Both the position numbers and the translations under genes were made by a program. A DNA stretch of 64,000 bases from Euonymus europaeus (taxonomy: Eukaryota; Streptophyta; Magnoliopsida; Celastrales; Celastraceae): contig OY756966.1 in the NCBI GenBank assembly GCA_963580455.1, positions 18,479,001 to 18,543,000 of the forward strand, written 5' to 3'. The first letter of the stretch is position 1, and every line of letters begins with the position of its first letter. Below the pieces are notes generated by a model. That model had not been told where the DNA came from and did no database searches. It saw only the letters and a list, made by a program, of their open reading frames with translations. Below are positions 33,675-44,781 of the stretch, piece after piece.

Positions 33675-34885
33675 TGGTCGATATAAAATATCGCAAGTTA
33701 ATCTTGCAATATCAAATAAAGACGGGTCTTACCCTATCCGCAAGTATACGTGTCGAAAGATAATATAATAGCAAATGGGATCGAATCCACGGAGACTGAT
33801 GCGATTACCAAACAAACTAAATAACAATAAGTCAAGAGAAATGCAGAAAATTCAGATTGCTAATTCTAAAATAATAAAACTGAACTTAGGTAAATCAATG
33901 AGGATGAATTTAGCTTGGGTTGGTGATGTTCTTCTACTCTCACTAAGTCTCACAATTCCAATTCGCAAGCACACAAATTAAAGGATAACATTGTCAATCA
34001 AGAGACCTTGGTCCGGCTCTCCTAATTCTGACTTTCCTAAGCAACGACCTCTGGCTTTAGTCCAGCCTAAAAATCTTTTCTTATCCTAGGAGTCTTGGTT
34101 GGCGTACCCTAAGAATTTCCTAGGACAAGCATACGAACTAGAAAGTCGACAATTGCACAACTTCAGGCAATGGTGTATTACCTAATAAATTATGTTCACA
34201 AATCCCAAATCTAGATCTCAATCAGACTTTTGTCACTTGTTAGGCACCGGGTATTGGCCAGCCGAATGTACCTAACTAACTGTTCTCATACATCATGATG
34301 TTGATCAGACATTCACAATAACAAGAAATCAACAATTAATTCAGAGATTCATAAATTATCCTAGTGTAATCATCCATGGAATTATTCAACAAAGTTAAAG
34401 TAGAAGAAACTAACCAATCCCAAGCTAAATAGTAGTTTAGTTACACATAGACATAATTAAACACAAATGAAACTCAAAAACCAGATTGGAGATGAAACGA
34501 AGGTGGATCTTGGTGAAATTCCTCTTCTTGCGCACGTCGCCTCCCTCTCTGGAAAAACCTCTCTGGATTTCTATTCTGGATCCCTTTCAGCTCTCCCCTC
34601 TGCCCATTATAACCCTCCACTGGTATTTGGACAAAATTAATATTTAATCCCTACTTGCCACGTCAGCCACGTTAGCTCACAAAGCCACGTTAGTTCTATT
34701 TTCCCGCTCAGATTCTGCGGCCGGAAACAGGTCGTACTTTCAGTCCAGAACCAGCTTCATTCGCAGCACTTTCAATCCATCAATACCTAACAACGAAACA
34801 TACATTTGGGTAGTCTTTTGATCTTGAAATCATATCAATTGAAGCAATTAAAGACCATAAATATAGGTGCATTTTGCACCTATCA
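33675..34885 (-). repeat. Athila-derived family solo LTR
   Basis: This 1211-bp sequence reads TGGTCGATATAAAAT to GCACCTATCA on the plus strand. It is homologous in reverse to the LTR at 13552-14719 and directly to those at 38837 and 44782. It is flanked by a perfect GATGG duplication (33670-33674 and 34886-34890). With no internal sequence left, it is a solo LTR produced by LTR-LTR recombination. It splits gag. Confidence 0.93.
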
Positions 34886-34890
34886 GATGG

Positions 34891-36874
34891 AAACTCTAGT
34901 TCTCTATATTCCTGGAGCAAGAAGGGGGATGAGAACCGAGAAGGAAACTCCAATACCAATAAGAACACTCCTTACTCCCACATCAATGAGGATGTCAATA
35001 AGCACCTTCAAGAGGTAGACCGCAAGCTCGCAGCCCTGCAGGGACGCAACATCATTGATGAAATGTGGGACAGTTCCATGACCCCCTTGTCTAGGGATAT
35101 CCTTGAGACAGACATACCTCGTGACTTCAGGCTGCCCAATCTGGAGCAATATGATGGAAAGAAAGATCCCTGTGACCATGTCATGGGATACAAGTCCATG
35201 ATGGAGTGTCGAGGAGCCTCAGATGTAGTGTTGTGCAAGGCCTTCCCCTCTACACTTATTGGACCTGCTCGGACTTGGTTCATCAACCTTCCTAGGCATA
35301 GCATTTATAACTTTCAGGACCTATTTAGGAAGTTCAGTCTCCAATTTGGAAGTGCTAGGAAGCCCAAAACCACCAACCAAGACTTGATGGTAATTGAACA
35401 CGAGAAGGGAGAACCATTTCGTGACTTTATTGGAAGATTCAACCAGATGTGCCTGGAAATCCTAGATGTACAAATTGCTGTAGCAAATGCTGCTCTGATC
35501 AGGATAGTTCGTCATGAGCAGTTCTGCAATTCCTTGTGCACTGATGCACCCCAGTCCATGGATGAACTCCTTGCAAGGACTGAGAAATATATCAAGGCAA
35601 CTGATTCACTGAAGTCTTCTCGGTTTGCAATACGAACCTCTCCTGATAGGGCGAGAGGCTCTGGTGAGAGGGGCCGCCCAGGAGGGATAGGAGGTAGCCG
35701 GCCTGGCAGTGACAAGAGGTCGGGAAGAGAAGACAACAGGCGAAGAGACCAGTCGTCCAGGAAGTTTCAAACTGGTCCGCCACCTAGTCGTTTTAATAAT
35801 TACGCTCCACTAAATGCTCCCCCGAGAACAGTGCTGAATGAAATAGTGGCTCAGAACTTGGTCAAATGGCCAAAGGAGATCAGGACCCCTCCTGAGAAGA
35901 GGAAGTTTTCAGGCAAGTACTGTAGGTTCCATAAGGACCATGGTCATGATACTGATGATTGCAGGCAATTGAAAGATGAGATTGAGGAGTTGATAAGAAG
36001 AGGACACCTCAAGATGTACGCTGAAAATCGAGAAGAAAAGCGAAGGAGAGATAATAAAGAAGATTATGACCGTAGAAGGCCACGAAGAAAGGAAGACTCT
36101 CCTCCACATGAGAGAGGCACGGCAGGAACAATTGACTTCTGTGGTGTCATTATTGGAGGGTTGGCAGCAGGTGGAGAAAGCACATCAGCCGGGAGCGCAT
36201 ATGCTCGCCTTACTGAACAGCCAACCAGGGGAAAAAGGGTCAAGAGGGACGAGGAGGTTATTACATTCTCAAAGAAATATGAGGAAGATGTTCAAGTCCC
36301 TCAAGATGATGCCTTGGTAGTTGATGCAGTGATCGCCAACTTCAACGTCTTAAAAATCTTGGTAGATAACGAGAGTGCAGCAGACATCCTGTTCTACCAC
36401 ACCTTCAAGGCTATGAAGCTTTCGGAGGATAGACTAAAGCCAACCTCAGTACCCTTGTATGGGTTCACAGGAGAGTAAGTCATACCAAAAGGAATGATAA
36501 CCCTCCCAGTCACATTGAGAACACATCCTAGGATAGTGATGCACATGGTGGACATATTGGTAGTCGATGTGAAGGCTTCACACAACGCCATCATAGGAAG
36601 GCCACTACTTCACAATGTGAGAGCTGTTGTCTCAACCTATTATTTGAAGATGAAATTCCCTACCTCGAAGGGAGTTGGTGAAGTGAAGGGAAATCAGAAG
36701 GCTTCCCGGAGTACCTACTTCACTGAACTCAAAGAAAGGAAGAAAGAAAAGGTCTCAGTAGGCAGCCTAGATATGAGGGCAGAAAAGCAGGTGTTCAAAC
36801 CCACTCCAGTAGAGAAACTCAAGAAAGTTGAGATCATGGCTGGCTCAGGAAGGAACTTCTATGTTGGATTTTAA
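34891..36874 (+). pseudogene. Tat-lineage gag and protease
   Basis: The frame continues from 33674. Capsid motifs are LPNLEQYDGKKDPCDHVMGY, ARTWFINLPRHSI and FQLQFG-like SLQFGSARK. An Arg/Gly/Asp-rich linker follows, then CRFHKDHGHDTDDCRQLKDE, the Tat zinc region, then the protease. The protease active site reads LVDNESAADILFY, where relatives have D-G-G or D-T-G plus Ser, so the triad looks destroyed. Later the IIGRPLLHNVRAVVSTYYLK motif ends the protease domain. In-frame TAA stops are at 36476-36478 and 36872-36874. There is no frameshift. Confidence 0.88.
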
Positions 36875-38086
36875 CTTGGAGACAGAATGACCAAAGAGAT
36901 CACTGAACTACTCTTGGCGAGTGTAGGTACCTTTGCATGGAGTGCTGATGAGATGCCCGGCATAAGTGCTAAGGTGATAACACATCGACTGAGCAACATA
37001 CCTGGTGCCAGACCAGTTAAGCAAAAGAGAAAAAACTTTGCTCCCGATCGCCAAGAAGCAATCAAGGAAGAGGTAAGAAAGCTGATGGATGTCGACTTCA
37101 TCAGAGAAGTCCAATACCCTGAATGGCTAGCCAATGTTATCATTGTAAGGAAAGCCAATGGAAAATGGAGGATGTGTGTTGATTTCACCGACCTGAATAA
37201 ATCTTGTCCTAAGGATAGCTATCCACTACCAAAGATTGATCAGCTGGTAGATGCCACCTCAAGACATCAGCTCCTCAGCTTCTTGGATGCCTATTCAGGG
37301 TACCATCAGATAAAAATGCATCCCGAAGACGAAGAAGGAACCTCATTCATCACCCCTAAAGGAACATATTGTTATAAGGTGATGCCATTCGGATTAAAGA
37401 ATGCTGAAGCCACCTACTAGAGGTTGGTGAACCATATTTTCAAAGATCAGATAGGAAAGTCCTTAGAGGCTTATGTGGATGATATGGTGGTAAAAAGCAA
37501 GAAAGCTGAGGACCACCCTGCTGACCTGCTCAAAGTCTTTCGTACGCTTGATCGGTTTGGAATGAAGCTCAACCCGGAAAAGTGTGCCTTTGGAGTGGCA
37601 TCTGGGAAGTTTCTTGGCTTCCTGGTAACCAGCAGGGGTATTGAGACGAATCCCGAAAAAGTGGAAGCGATCCTGCAGATGGAGCCACCCACAAATGCCA
37701 AGGAGGTTCAAAAGCTGACCGGCCGAGCAACGTCACTAGGGAGGTTCCTTGCTCGGTCTGGAGACAAGTGCAGACCATTTTTCCAGGCGTTAAAAAAGGC
37801 CAAGGAATTCGCATGGACACCTGAGTGTCAAATGGCCTTTGAAAATCTTAAAGATTATTTAGGCCAACCTCCTCTACTGACTTGTCCAAGAGAAGGTGAA
37901 GTCTTATACCTCTACCTAGCAGTATCACAACATGCGGTAAGCGCAGTGCTAGTAAGTGAGGTAGATAAAGTGCAAAGGCCGGTATATTACATAAGCAGGG
38001 TGATGGTCAGTGCAGAGACAAGGTACTCCCATGCGGAGAAGCTAGCCCTGTCACTGATAGTAGCAGCAAGGAAGCTAAGACCTTAA
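36875..38086 (+). pseudogene. Tat-lineage reverse transcriptase
   Basis: The same frame continues. Motifs in order are PVKQKRKNFAPDRQEAIKEE, WLANVIIVRKANGKWRMCVD, DLNKSCPKDSYPLPKIDQL, LLSFLDAYSGYHQI with the first catalytic Asp, GTYCYKVMPFGLKNAEATY, YVDDMVVKSK with the catalytic pair, then FLGFLVTSRGIE and the PVYYISRVM connection. A TAG at 37418-37420 replaces the Gln expected in ATYQRLVN, a CAG to TAG change. A TAA at 38084-38086 follows KLRP. Confidence 0.9.
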
Positions 38087-38836
38087 TTTCAAGCACACAC
38101 AATAATTGTCTTGACTGACCAGCCACTAAAACAAGTCCTCCAAAAGCCGAACACTTCAGGAAGACTAGTGAAGTGGGCTATTGAATTGGGAGAGTTTGAC
38201 ATCCAGTATCAGCCAAGGAAGGCTATTAAGGCACAAGCCTTGGCTGATTTTATAATTGAATGCTACAGAGTGACCAACCAGGACAATGCCGACATGGCAC
38301 CTGAACAATGGCAATTGTTTATGGATGGATCGTCCAACCGGGAAGGCAGCGGTGCCGGCATTCTTCTGCTCGGCCCGGGGGGCATGACCATAGCACATTC
38401 CTTACGATTCAATTTCAAAGCCTCAAACAATGAGGCTGTACTGGTTGGACTACGTCTTGCTGAGCAGCTGGAAGTTAAAAATTTGATCATTCATAGTGAC
38501 TCACAGTTGGTCACCGAGCAGATCAAAGGAGAATATGAAGCAAAAGGACCAAGTATGGTTAAGTACTTGGCAAAAGTACAGGAACTGATGGAGAGGATAC
38601 CAAAGGTGGAGGTCAGGCAGATACCTAGAGGGGAAAACTCAAGGGTTGACGTGCTAGCACGGTTGGCGTCCGCCTCCTCAGTACAGGTACCCACTTCAGT
38701 TCAAGTGGAGATACTCCCACAAAAGAGCATTGAAGTGCAAACTTTGATGGCGGATATTGATGTTGATCATGATCCGAGTTGGAAAAATCCAATCAAGAAA
38801 TACTTGGAGGATGGAAGTTTTCCTGAAGATCGTAAC
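38087..38836 (+). pseudogene. Tat-lineage RNase H
   Basis: The frame continues in phase after the 38084 stop. LTDQPLKQVLQKPNTSGRLV and WAIELGEFDIQYQPRKAIK lead to the RNase H core, with LFMDGSSNREGSGAG (Asp), NNEAVLVGLRLA (Glu), LIIHSDSQLV (Asp) and PRGENSRVDVLARLAS. The Athila-derived element interrupts after codon AAC at 38834-38836, and the frame resumes in phase at 45995. Confidence 0.9.
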
Positions 38837-40044
38837 TGGTCAATATAAAATATCACAAGTTAACCTTGCAATATCAAATAAAGACGGGTCTTACCCTATC
38901 CGCAAGTGTACGTGTCGTAAATAGTATAAAAGCGAATGGGATCGTATCCACAGAGACTGCTCAACTACCGAACAAACTATAGAGCAATAATTAAACTAAA
39001 ATGCAAAGAAAAATCAGATCTGAAAATGTTGAATAAAAACAGCTGAAACGGATGTAAATTAATGCGGGAAGCTTAGCTTGGGTTAGTCTCGTTCTTGTAC
39101 TATCACTTAGTTACAAAATTCCAATTGCAATCACACAATTTAAAGAATTAATGACGTCAATCAAGAGACCTTGGTCCGGCTCTCTTGACTCTGACTTTCC
39201 TAAACAACGACCTTTGGCTTTAGTCCAGCCTAAAAATCTTTTCTTATCTTAGGAGTCTTGGTTGGCGTACCCTAAGAGTTTCCTAAAATAAGCATACGAA
39301 CTAGAAAGTTGACAATCACACAACCTTAAGCAATGGTGTATTACCTAATAAATTGTGTTCACAAATCCCAAATCTAGACCTTAATCAGATTTTTGTCACT
39401 TGTTAGACACCGGGTATTGGTCAGCCGAATGTGCCTAACTAACAGTTCCCCAACATCATGAAGTTGATCAGACATTCACAATAACAAGAAATCATCAATT
39501 AATTCAGAGATTCATAAATTAATCCTAGTGTAATCAACCATAGAATTGTTCAACCAAGATCAAATACAAGAACTAACCAAACCCAAGCTAATAAGCACTT
39601 TAGTTACACATATACATATTCAAATACAGAAATGAAAACCCAAAACCAGTTGTAGAGAAGAGTCCACTTGATCTTTGTATCTTCTTCCTTCAATCCCCCT
39701 TCTCTTCTTCACTGCCGTAGTCTCTCTTCTTAATATGTCTACTGCCTCTTTTCTATCTTTTCTTTCTTCCACTTTTCTAATTTTAGTAAGTTTACTTTTT
39801 GTTCCTTGGAAAAGATCTCACAAAGACATATATGCCCTCCTTGCCACGTAAGCAGTTAAATTGGTCGTCATTTCTCCTGCCCAGATTTGCAGCCGCAGAA
39901 AGGTCGTAAATCCTTCCAGAATAGCTATTTCACAAACAGCAACACCTGACATATAAACATATGCTTGGGCAATATTTTGATCTTGAAATCATACCAATTA
40001 CAACAATTAAAGCTCAGAATTATAGGTGCATTCTACACCTATCA
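38837..40044 (-). repeat. Athila-derived copy 2, 3' LTR
   Basis: On the minus strand it starts TGATAGGTGTAGAATGCACC and ends ATATTGACCA. It is near-identical to 44782-45989. Confidence 0.95.
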
Positions 40045-40062
40045 AAATCCCCCAAACTTACA
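40045..40062 (-). promoter_or_regulatory. Athila-derived copy 2, polypurine tract
   Basis: The minus-strand sequence GTAAGTTTGGGGGATTT directly precedes the 3' LTR. A second GGGGGA tract lies upstream near 41566. Confidence 0.85.
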
Positions 40063-41778
40063 TCTTGCTTGTCCTCAAGCAAGAGTTTAAAAACATGGTA
40101 AAGATGAATTTTTCATGATAACCAGTAGAGATGTGGACTAGAGAAAAAAAATGGCAAGACAAGAATTATATTATCAACAAAGTGTCCCGGACATCCTAAA
40201 TCACACTTGCCTAAGGGAATGTGATCCACAATTACCCTAAACACATGCACATCCACACAACCTCACTAGAATACACTCATAAAAGTATTTGTCACTCATG
40301 TGTTTATTGGGTTGTGTTTACACTCCTATAATTCCATACCAGCTGCCATATGCTTGCACATCAATCAAACCTCATTATGCCAAAGCAATGCTCCACCAAT
40401 CAAAAGAACTACAAAGCAGCATTTCCACACAAGATCAAATAGCAATAAAAACAAAGTTTTGGTACACGAGAAAGTTCACAAAAAGAGTGAATAGGGTATA
40501 GGAAGGAAAACACCATGTGCAAAAAGGTGTAAAACACATATCCAACTATCAGCTCAATAAACCTAAATCCCTCCTGCCTATTGAAACTCCACTTCTAAAC
40601 ACACTAATCCCTACTCCTCTACATCCAGAACAAAATCCACACAGTAAACAAATCATTTGTGCCTTCTAGTGCTTCTTGGGGATACCACATCAACTGGCCC
40701 ATCCTGGGTAGCCTGCAAATGGCCTGCAATATTCTGCTGCATATTTTCCAGAGTAGCCTCTATTCGCACTAAGTAAGACACCACCCTCTTTTGCACAGCT
40801 TCAATTCTTCCCATTCGATCAACTACCTGCCTTTGCACTGATCGCATTTGCTCCATTTCAAATCCAAATTCCACAATTTTCTCTTCTAAAGCCTCAAGTC
40901 TACTTGCTTGGTTCTCTTCATTTTTTTGTTTCTTTTTTTTATCTTTTTTTTTTGATTTTTTTGATTTTTTTTTTCACACATTTTTTTTATGGCAATAATC
41001 AAACGGCACCGCATCACCCTGCATTAGAACTGACAACTCTCCTTCCTCCTTGAATATCACCCTACTAAAACCTCTCTGCAAACTCTTTCCCCAACATTCA
41101 TACCCCAAACTAAAGCATCATATCAAACACCTTTAAGCACATGATTATCCTTGAAAGCAAGGAAAAAGGATAGAAGTTGGATTGGCTTTTGGCTCACACA
41201 AAGAAAGGCTTTTGTTTACATGGCAAGAATTAGATGATTGAAATTTAGCATAGGCTGAGAGTCTCAGAAAAATAATTGTACAGCATAGGGTCAGACAAAT
41301 ATGTGCAGCACTTCATCATCTCAGCACAACAAAACCAGGCATTTTACTCAGTTGATATAATGCAAGTTCTAGCAAGCAAAGTAATGGAATTATAACACAC
41401 ATAATCTGCAGGCTGCTCACTAAATGCTTAGATGCTTCAGTGACATGCATATTCAAGCAAAAGCTTCACACAAATCACCTCACAGCAAGATATAAATTCA
41501 GCCCTACACATTCAAGACAAACAAAAACCAGCTTGCCAAAGTTTTATAAAAAGAGCAAAACCCTCCCCCAAAATTAAATTTGGCATTGTCCTCAATGGTA
41601 GAGAAGAAAGACCAAAAATTAAATTTGCGATGACGAAAATGAAAGTGCAATGAAAGAAAACAAAAAGAAGACTTAGCTGGTTAAAAATGTTGAGTATAAT
41701 GCTCCTCCACATGGGTTACCTCCCATGAAGTGCTGGTTTTAACGTCCTCAGCCGGACATAACCACATTGTGGCTAGGA
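40063..41778 (-). other. Athila-derived copy 2, 3' untranslated region
   Basis: About 1.7 kb aligns in kind with 17613-19300 of copy 1. A long T/A-rich tract is at 40920-40990. One small open frame, described separately, shows a heptad-like pattern. No env-like protein is evident. Confidence 0.65.
40653..40874 (-). CDS. Small ORF with coiled-coil-like pattern
   Basis: This 73-codon frame, MEFGFEMEQMRSVQRQVVDR onward, has regularly spaced Met, Val, Leu and Ile with charged residues between (RIEAVQKR, RIEATLENMQQNI), suggesting a helix that could self-associate. It lies in the 3' UTR where Athila relatives have an extra ORF. It may be a remnant of that ORF or chance. I do not recognise a family. 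Confidence 0.3.
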   Translation of the reverse strand: MEFGFEMEQMRSVQRQVVDRMGRIEAVQKRVVSYLVRIEATLENMQQNIAGHLQATQDGPVDVVSPRSTRRHK

Positions 41779-41982
41779 CTAAGGTGGATCAAATTGAAAG
41801 TTTTCCTCCAGGGTGATAGGGACTGAATCCCAATAAGGCTGCACACGATGCCTATGAACTTTAAAAGTCTGATTGGAGGTGAGGTGCTGCAAATCAAGTG
41901 CTCCATAAGGATAAACTGACTTCACTAAGGAGGGATCACGCCATCTTGATTTTAGCTTGCTTGGGAATAGGTGCAAACGCAA
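41779..41982 (-). pseudogene. Athila-derived copy 2, pol C-terminal tail
   Basis: This tail reads LFPSKLKSRWRDPSLVKSVY, then QTFKVHRHRVQPYWDSVPIT, ending FQFDPP. It is the usual C-terminal end of Athila integrase. It is out of frame with the protease segment because of a length change in the run of about ten A residues (minus strand) at 42012-42021. Confidence 0.85.
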
Positions 41983-43388
41983 GTTGTAAACAAGAAACTT
42001 TTGCCCTTTAATTTTTTTTTTCGCGTAAGCTTCCTATCATGGTATTTCTTTAAGCGCTTCTTGTACAACTTTGTATTCTCATAGATTTCTTCCATGTATG
42101 GGTTCAACCGCCTTTGTGCCTTTCTGGAATGCTTAGCTTCCTCCCCCAAACTTAGAGTTGCAGCCACAATAATGGGTAAAGTGTTGTCCTCTCCCAAATA
42201 GATGTATTTCAAATGACTAGGCAGCTGCTTCAGCTCCAACTTTGGTGCTTTCACTGTAGAGGGAGAAAAAGACGAATTAGTAGGCATTAGTTGTTCAAAA
42301 GAAGGAGTACCCTTACCAACATATGGTTTATCCAACCGGACTGCCTGAATAGCCTCTTCTATGCAGCTGCCATGCACTATGGTACTTGTAATCAATGTTT
42401 TATCATCCAAGCCTTGGGCCATCACCTTCTCCAAAGGGTCTCCACAAGATACCTGAAAAACCTTACTCGCAAGATCATTTATAGTATCAACATTAAAATA
42501 ATCTCTATGATAATCATGAGACTTAAGAGCTTCAAACACACGAAATTCTAGCTCTTGATCATTTACCTTCATGGTGATAGTGCCCTTTTTCACACAAATA
42601 TTCATATCAGCTGTGACCATAAAAGGTCGACCAAGAATTATAGGTAGAGGCAAAGATGTTAGACTATCCTCCATATCTAACACAACGAAATCAGCTGGTA
42701 AAATCAAACCTTGCACAGATACCAAAACATCCTCTAAAATGCCCCTAGGTCTCTTAACAGTTCGGTCAGCCAATTGCAATGTTATGGAAGTGGGCTGAAG
42801 TTCTCCTAGACCAAGCTTCTCATACACAGAAAAAGGAAGCAAGTTAATACTAGCACCAAGGTCTAACAAAGCCTTTTCAAAAAATTCATTCCCCACTTTA
42901 CAAGGGATGGTGAAATTACCAGGATCCTTAAGCTTAGGAGGAAGCTTATGTAATACAACAGCACTCACCTCTTCAGTCAAAGCAACTTTCTCATGCTCAA
43001 CAAATTTTCTCTTATTTGTACAAGAATCTTTCAAAAATTTAGCATAAGAAGGAATTTGCTTAATAGCATCAAGCAATGGAATATTAATCTCAACCTTACG
43101 CAAATTTTCAAAGATATCTAGAGCTTTAGAGTCAAGTTTCTTTTTAGCAAACCTTTGCGAGAAAGGTGGAGGATCTCTTCCCCAGTCTTTTGGAGCCACT
43201 GGTGCAGAACTGCACCCTTGTTGCACCCTTTCTGCGACTGAACCAGTGCAGTTTTTTTCTTCCAGTGGAGGTCTTTCAACCTTGTTGTCCACAGCTTTGC
43301 CACTCCTCAGTGTTGTAACAGCCATTGCATGTTCCAAACCAGCTGGATTATTAACGACCTGAGCTGGAAGCTCTCTTTTTTTCCTCAC
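41952..43388 (-). pseudogene. Athila-derived copy 2, protease segment with the deletion junction
   Basis: This is an open frame of 478 codons. It has AVTTLRSGKAVDNK, DWGRDPPPFSQRF, RKVEINIPLLDAIKQIPSYA and KLPPKLKDPGNFTIPCKVGN, then the protease core LLDLGASINLLPFSVYEKLG and IILGRPFMVTADMNI. After LPSHLKYIYLGEDNTLPIIV, which normally leads into RT, the frame passes within about 30 residues to YKKRLKKYHDRKLTRKK, which belongs to the end of integrase. Copy 1 shows related residues at the same place (QRRLNPYMEE versus QRWLNSHMQE), so the junction is shared. It is frameshifted relative to gag in an A-rich run near 43376. Confidence 0.9.
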
Positions 43389-44619
43389 TCATCTCCTTAG
43401 CCATTTGCCCCATTTGTGTCTCTAATTTCTGAATGGCTTGAGTTGTTTGTTGCATAAACTGCATCATGGATACCTCTAGGTCACTCTTCTTTGCTGGTTG
43501 AACAATTGAATCTGGAACATTAGCAGCAGGCTGGTCATTCTTCCAAGAAAAATTAGGATGGCTTCTCCAAGGATACTGCTGGTTGCTTTGATTAAAATTC
43601 ATTTGGCCCATATAATTGGCCTCCTCTTGCTCTGTCATAGCAGTCAATGGACATGCCTCAGTAGCATGTTCTTGATGTGAGCAAATAGCACATACCACAG
43701 CGGATCGTGATGAAGTAGATGCATTAGCCAAGTTCATCCCCTTCAGAGAATCAACTAAGAGATCCATTTTCCGGTTCAGATTCCCAATTTCAGCTTGCAC
43801 CATAGTATCTGAACTCACCTCGTACACACCTTGTCTCTTAGACGAACCCTTACTTCTTGTGGAAAATTGTTGGGAATCTTCACTCAATTCCTCAAACAAC
43901 TCCATTGCCTCTTCACTACTCTTCCTCATCAACACTCCATTACATGCTGAATCAACCTTCATCCTATTGACCTCATTCAACCCTTCATAGAAGTGCAAAA
44001 CAATATCATCCTTGTGCAAGTTGTTGGTTGGGCAGCGAGCTAGGCGAACCTTGAAATCTTTCCAAGCTTCATAGAAGAGATCGCTATCTTTTTGTTGGAA
44101 ATTTTGGATCTCTCTTACAAGTTGCTTGGTCCTATGAGCTGGAAAAAATTCTCTCAAGAACTTTGTAGCCATTTGCTCCCATGTAGTAATGGAACCCGCT
44201 TCAATCGTGTTGTACCACATCTTGGCTCCTCCTCTTAGCGTGAAGGGAAACAACATGAGCTTCAAATTATCAGCCGTGATGCCCGTCATGTTTTGTGTTC
44301 GACAAAGATCGGTAAAATCTTTCAAGTGTTGGTGGGGATCTTCATCAAACCTGCCCTCATAGTGAGGCACTGAATTCAGCAATTGAGGTGCCAGGCTGAA
44401 TGTGGCTGCTCTGTTGGGCTGATATGCAATGCAAGATGGTTGGGCAACATTTCGTGGAATATATCGGTTCATCATAGGAACCCTTTCATTACCCGCATCT
44501 TCTGCATCAACAATGGGATTATTCTCAGCCATATTCTTCCTCCTAAGTGCTCTGGCTGTTCTCTCTATTTCAGGATCTAACTCTTCTAACTTCTTGTCTT
44601 GAGAACGTGTATTGACCAT
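43351..44619 (-). CDS. Athila-derived copy 2, gag (422 aa, open)
   Basis: The ATG at 44619 starts MVNTRSQDKKLEELDPEIER, matching the start in copy 1. The capsid region has PHYEGRFDEDPHQHLKDFTD, MWYNTIEAGSITTWEQMATK and LREFFPAHRTKQL. The zinc knuckle CAICSHQEHATEAC is intact near residues 308-321. QFMQQTTQAIQKLETQMGQM is a probable helix near the end. The frame is intact here, whereas copy 1 has a stop at codon 68. Gag would form particles. The last residues are altered by the frameshift into the protease segment. Confidence 0.9.
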   Translation of the reverse strand: MVNTRSQDKKLEELDPEIERTARALRRKNMAENNPIVDAEDAGNERVPMMNRYIPRNVAQPSCIAYQPNRAATFSLAPQLLNSVPHYEGRFDEDPHQHLKDFTDLCRTQNMTGITADNLKLMLFPFTLRGGAKMWYNTIEAGSITTWEQMATKFLREFFPAHRTKQLVREIQNFQQKDSDLFYEAWKDFKVRLARCPTNNLHKDDIVLHFYEGLNEVNRMKVDSACNGVLMRKSSEEAMELFEELSEDSQQFSTRSKGSSKRQGVYEVSSDTMVQAEIGNLNRKMDLLVDSLKGMNLANASTSSRSAVVCAICSHQEHATEACPLTAMTEQEEANYMGQMNFNQSNQQYPWRSHPNFSWKNDQPAANVPDSIVQPAKKSDLEVSMMQFMQQTTQAIQKLETQMGQMAKEMSEEKKRASSSGR

Positions 44620-44756
44620 GCACTTTCAAGGAACAAAAGAGAACCCCCCTGCAAAATAAAAATAATAATGTAAGGCTCTGAAACACTAAACTAACCAGTA
44701 AATAAATATATAAATAAAACTTATTGCTAAACGCTTGACCGGTAATGGACTTAACA

Positions 44757-44779
44757 GTCCCCGGCAACGGCGCCAAAAA
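44757..44779 (-). promoter_or_regulatory. Athila-derived copy 2, primer binding site (Asp tRNA type)
   Basis: The minus-strand sequence TTTTTGGCGCCGTTGCCGGG lies two bases after the 5' LTR, identical to copy 1. Confidence 0.92.
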
Positions 44780-44781
44780 CT

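Noticed and set aside
33208..33696. 162-codon minus-strand frame over the gypsy LTR and leader
   Set aside because: It overlaps the LTR, PBS and gag start on the opposite strand and the solo LTR boundary. Its similarity to the antisense ORF C-terminus is explained by the inverted LTR fragment.
43351..43400. Programmed ribosomal frameshift between gag and protease in Athila-derived copy 2
   Set aside because: Copy 1 reads through in one frame here, and copy 2 is two bases shorter in the A-rich run, so an ordinary small deletion is the simpler explanation.
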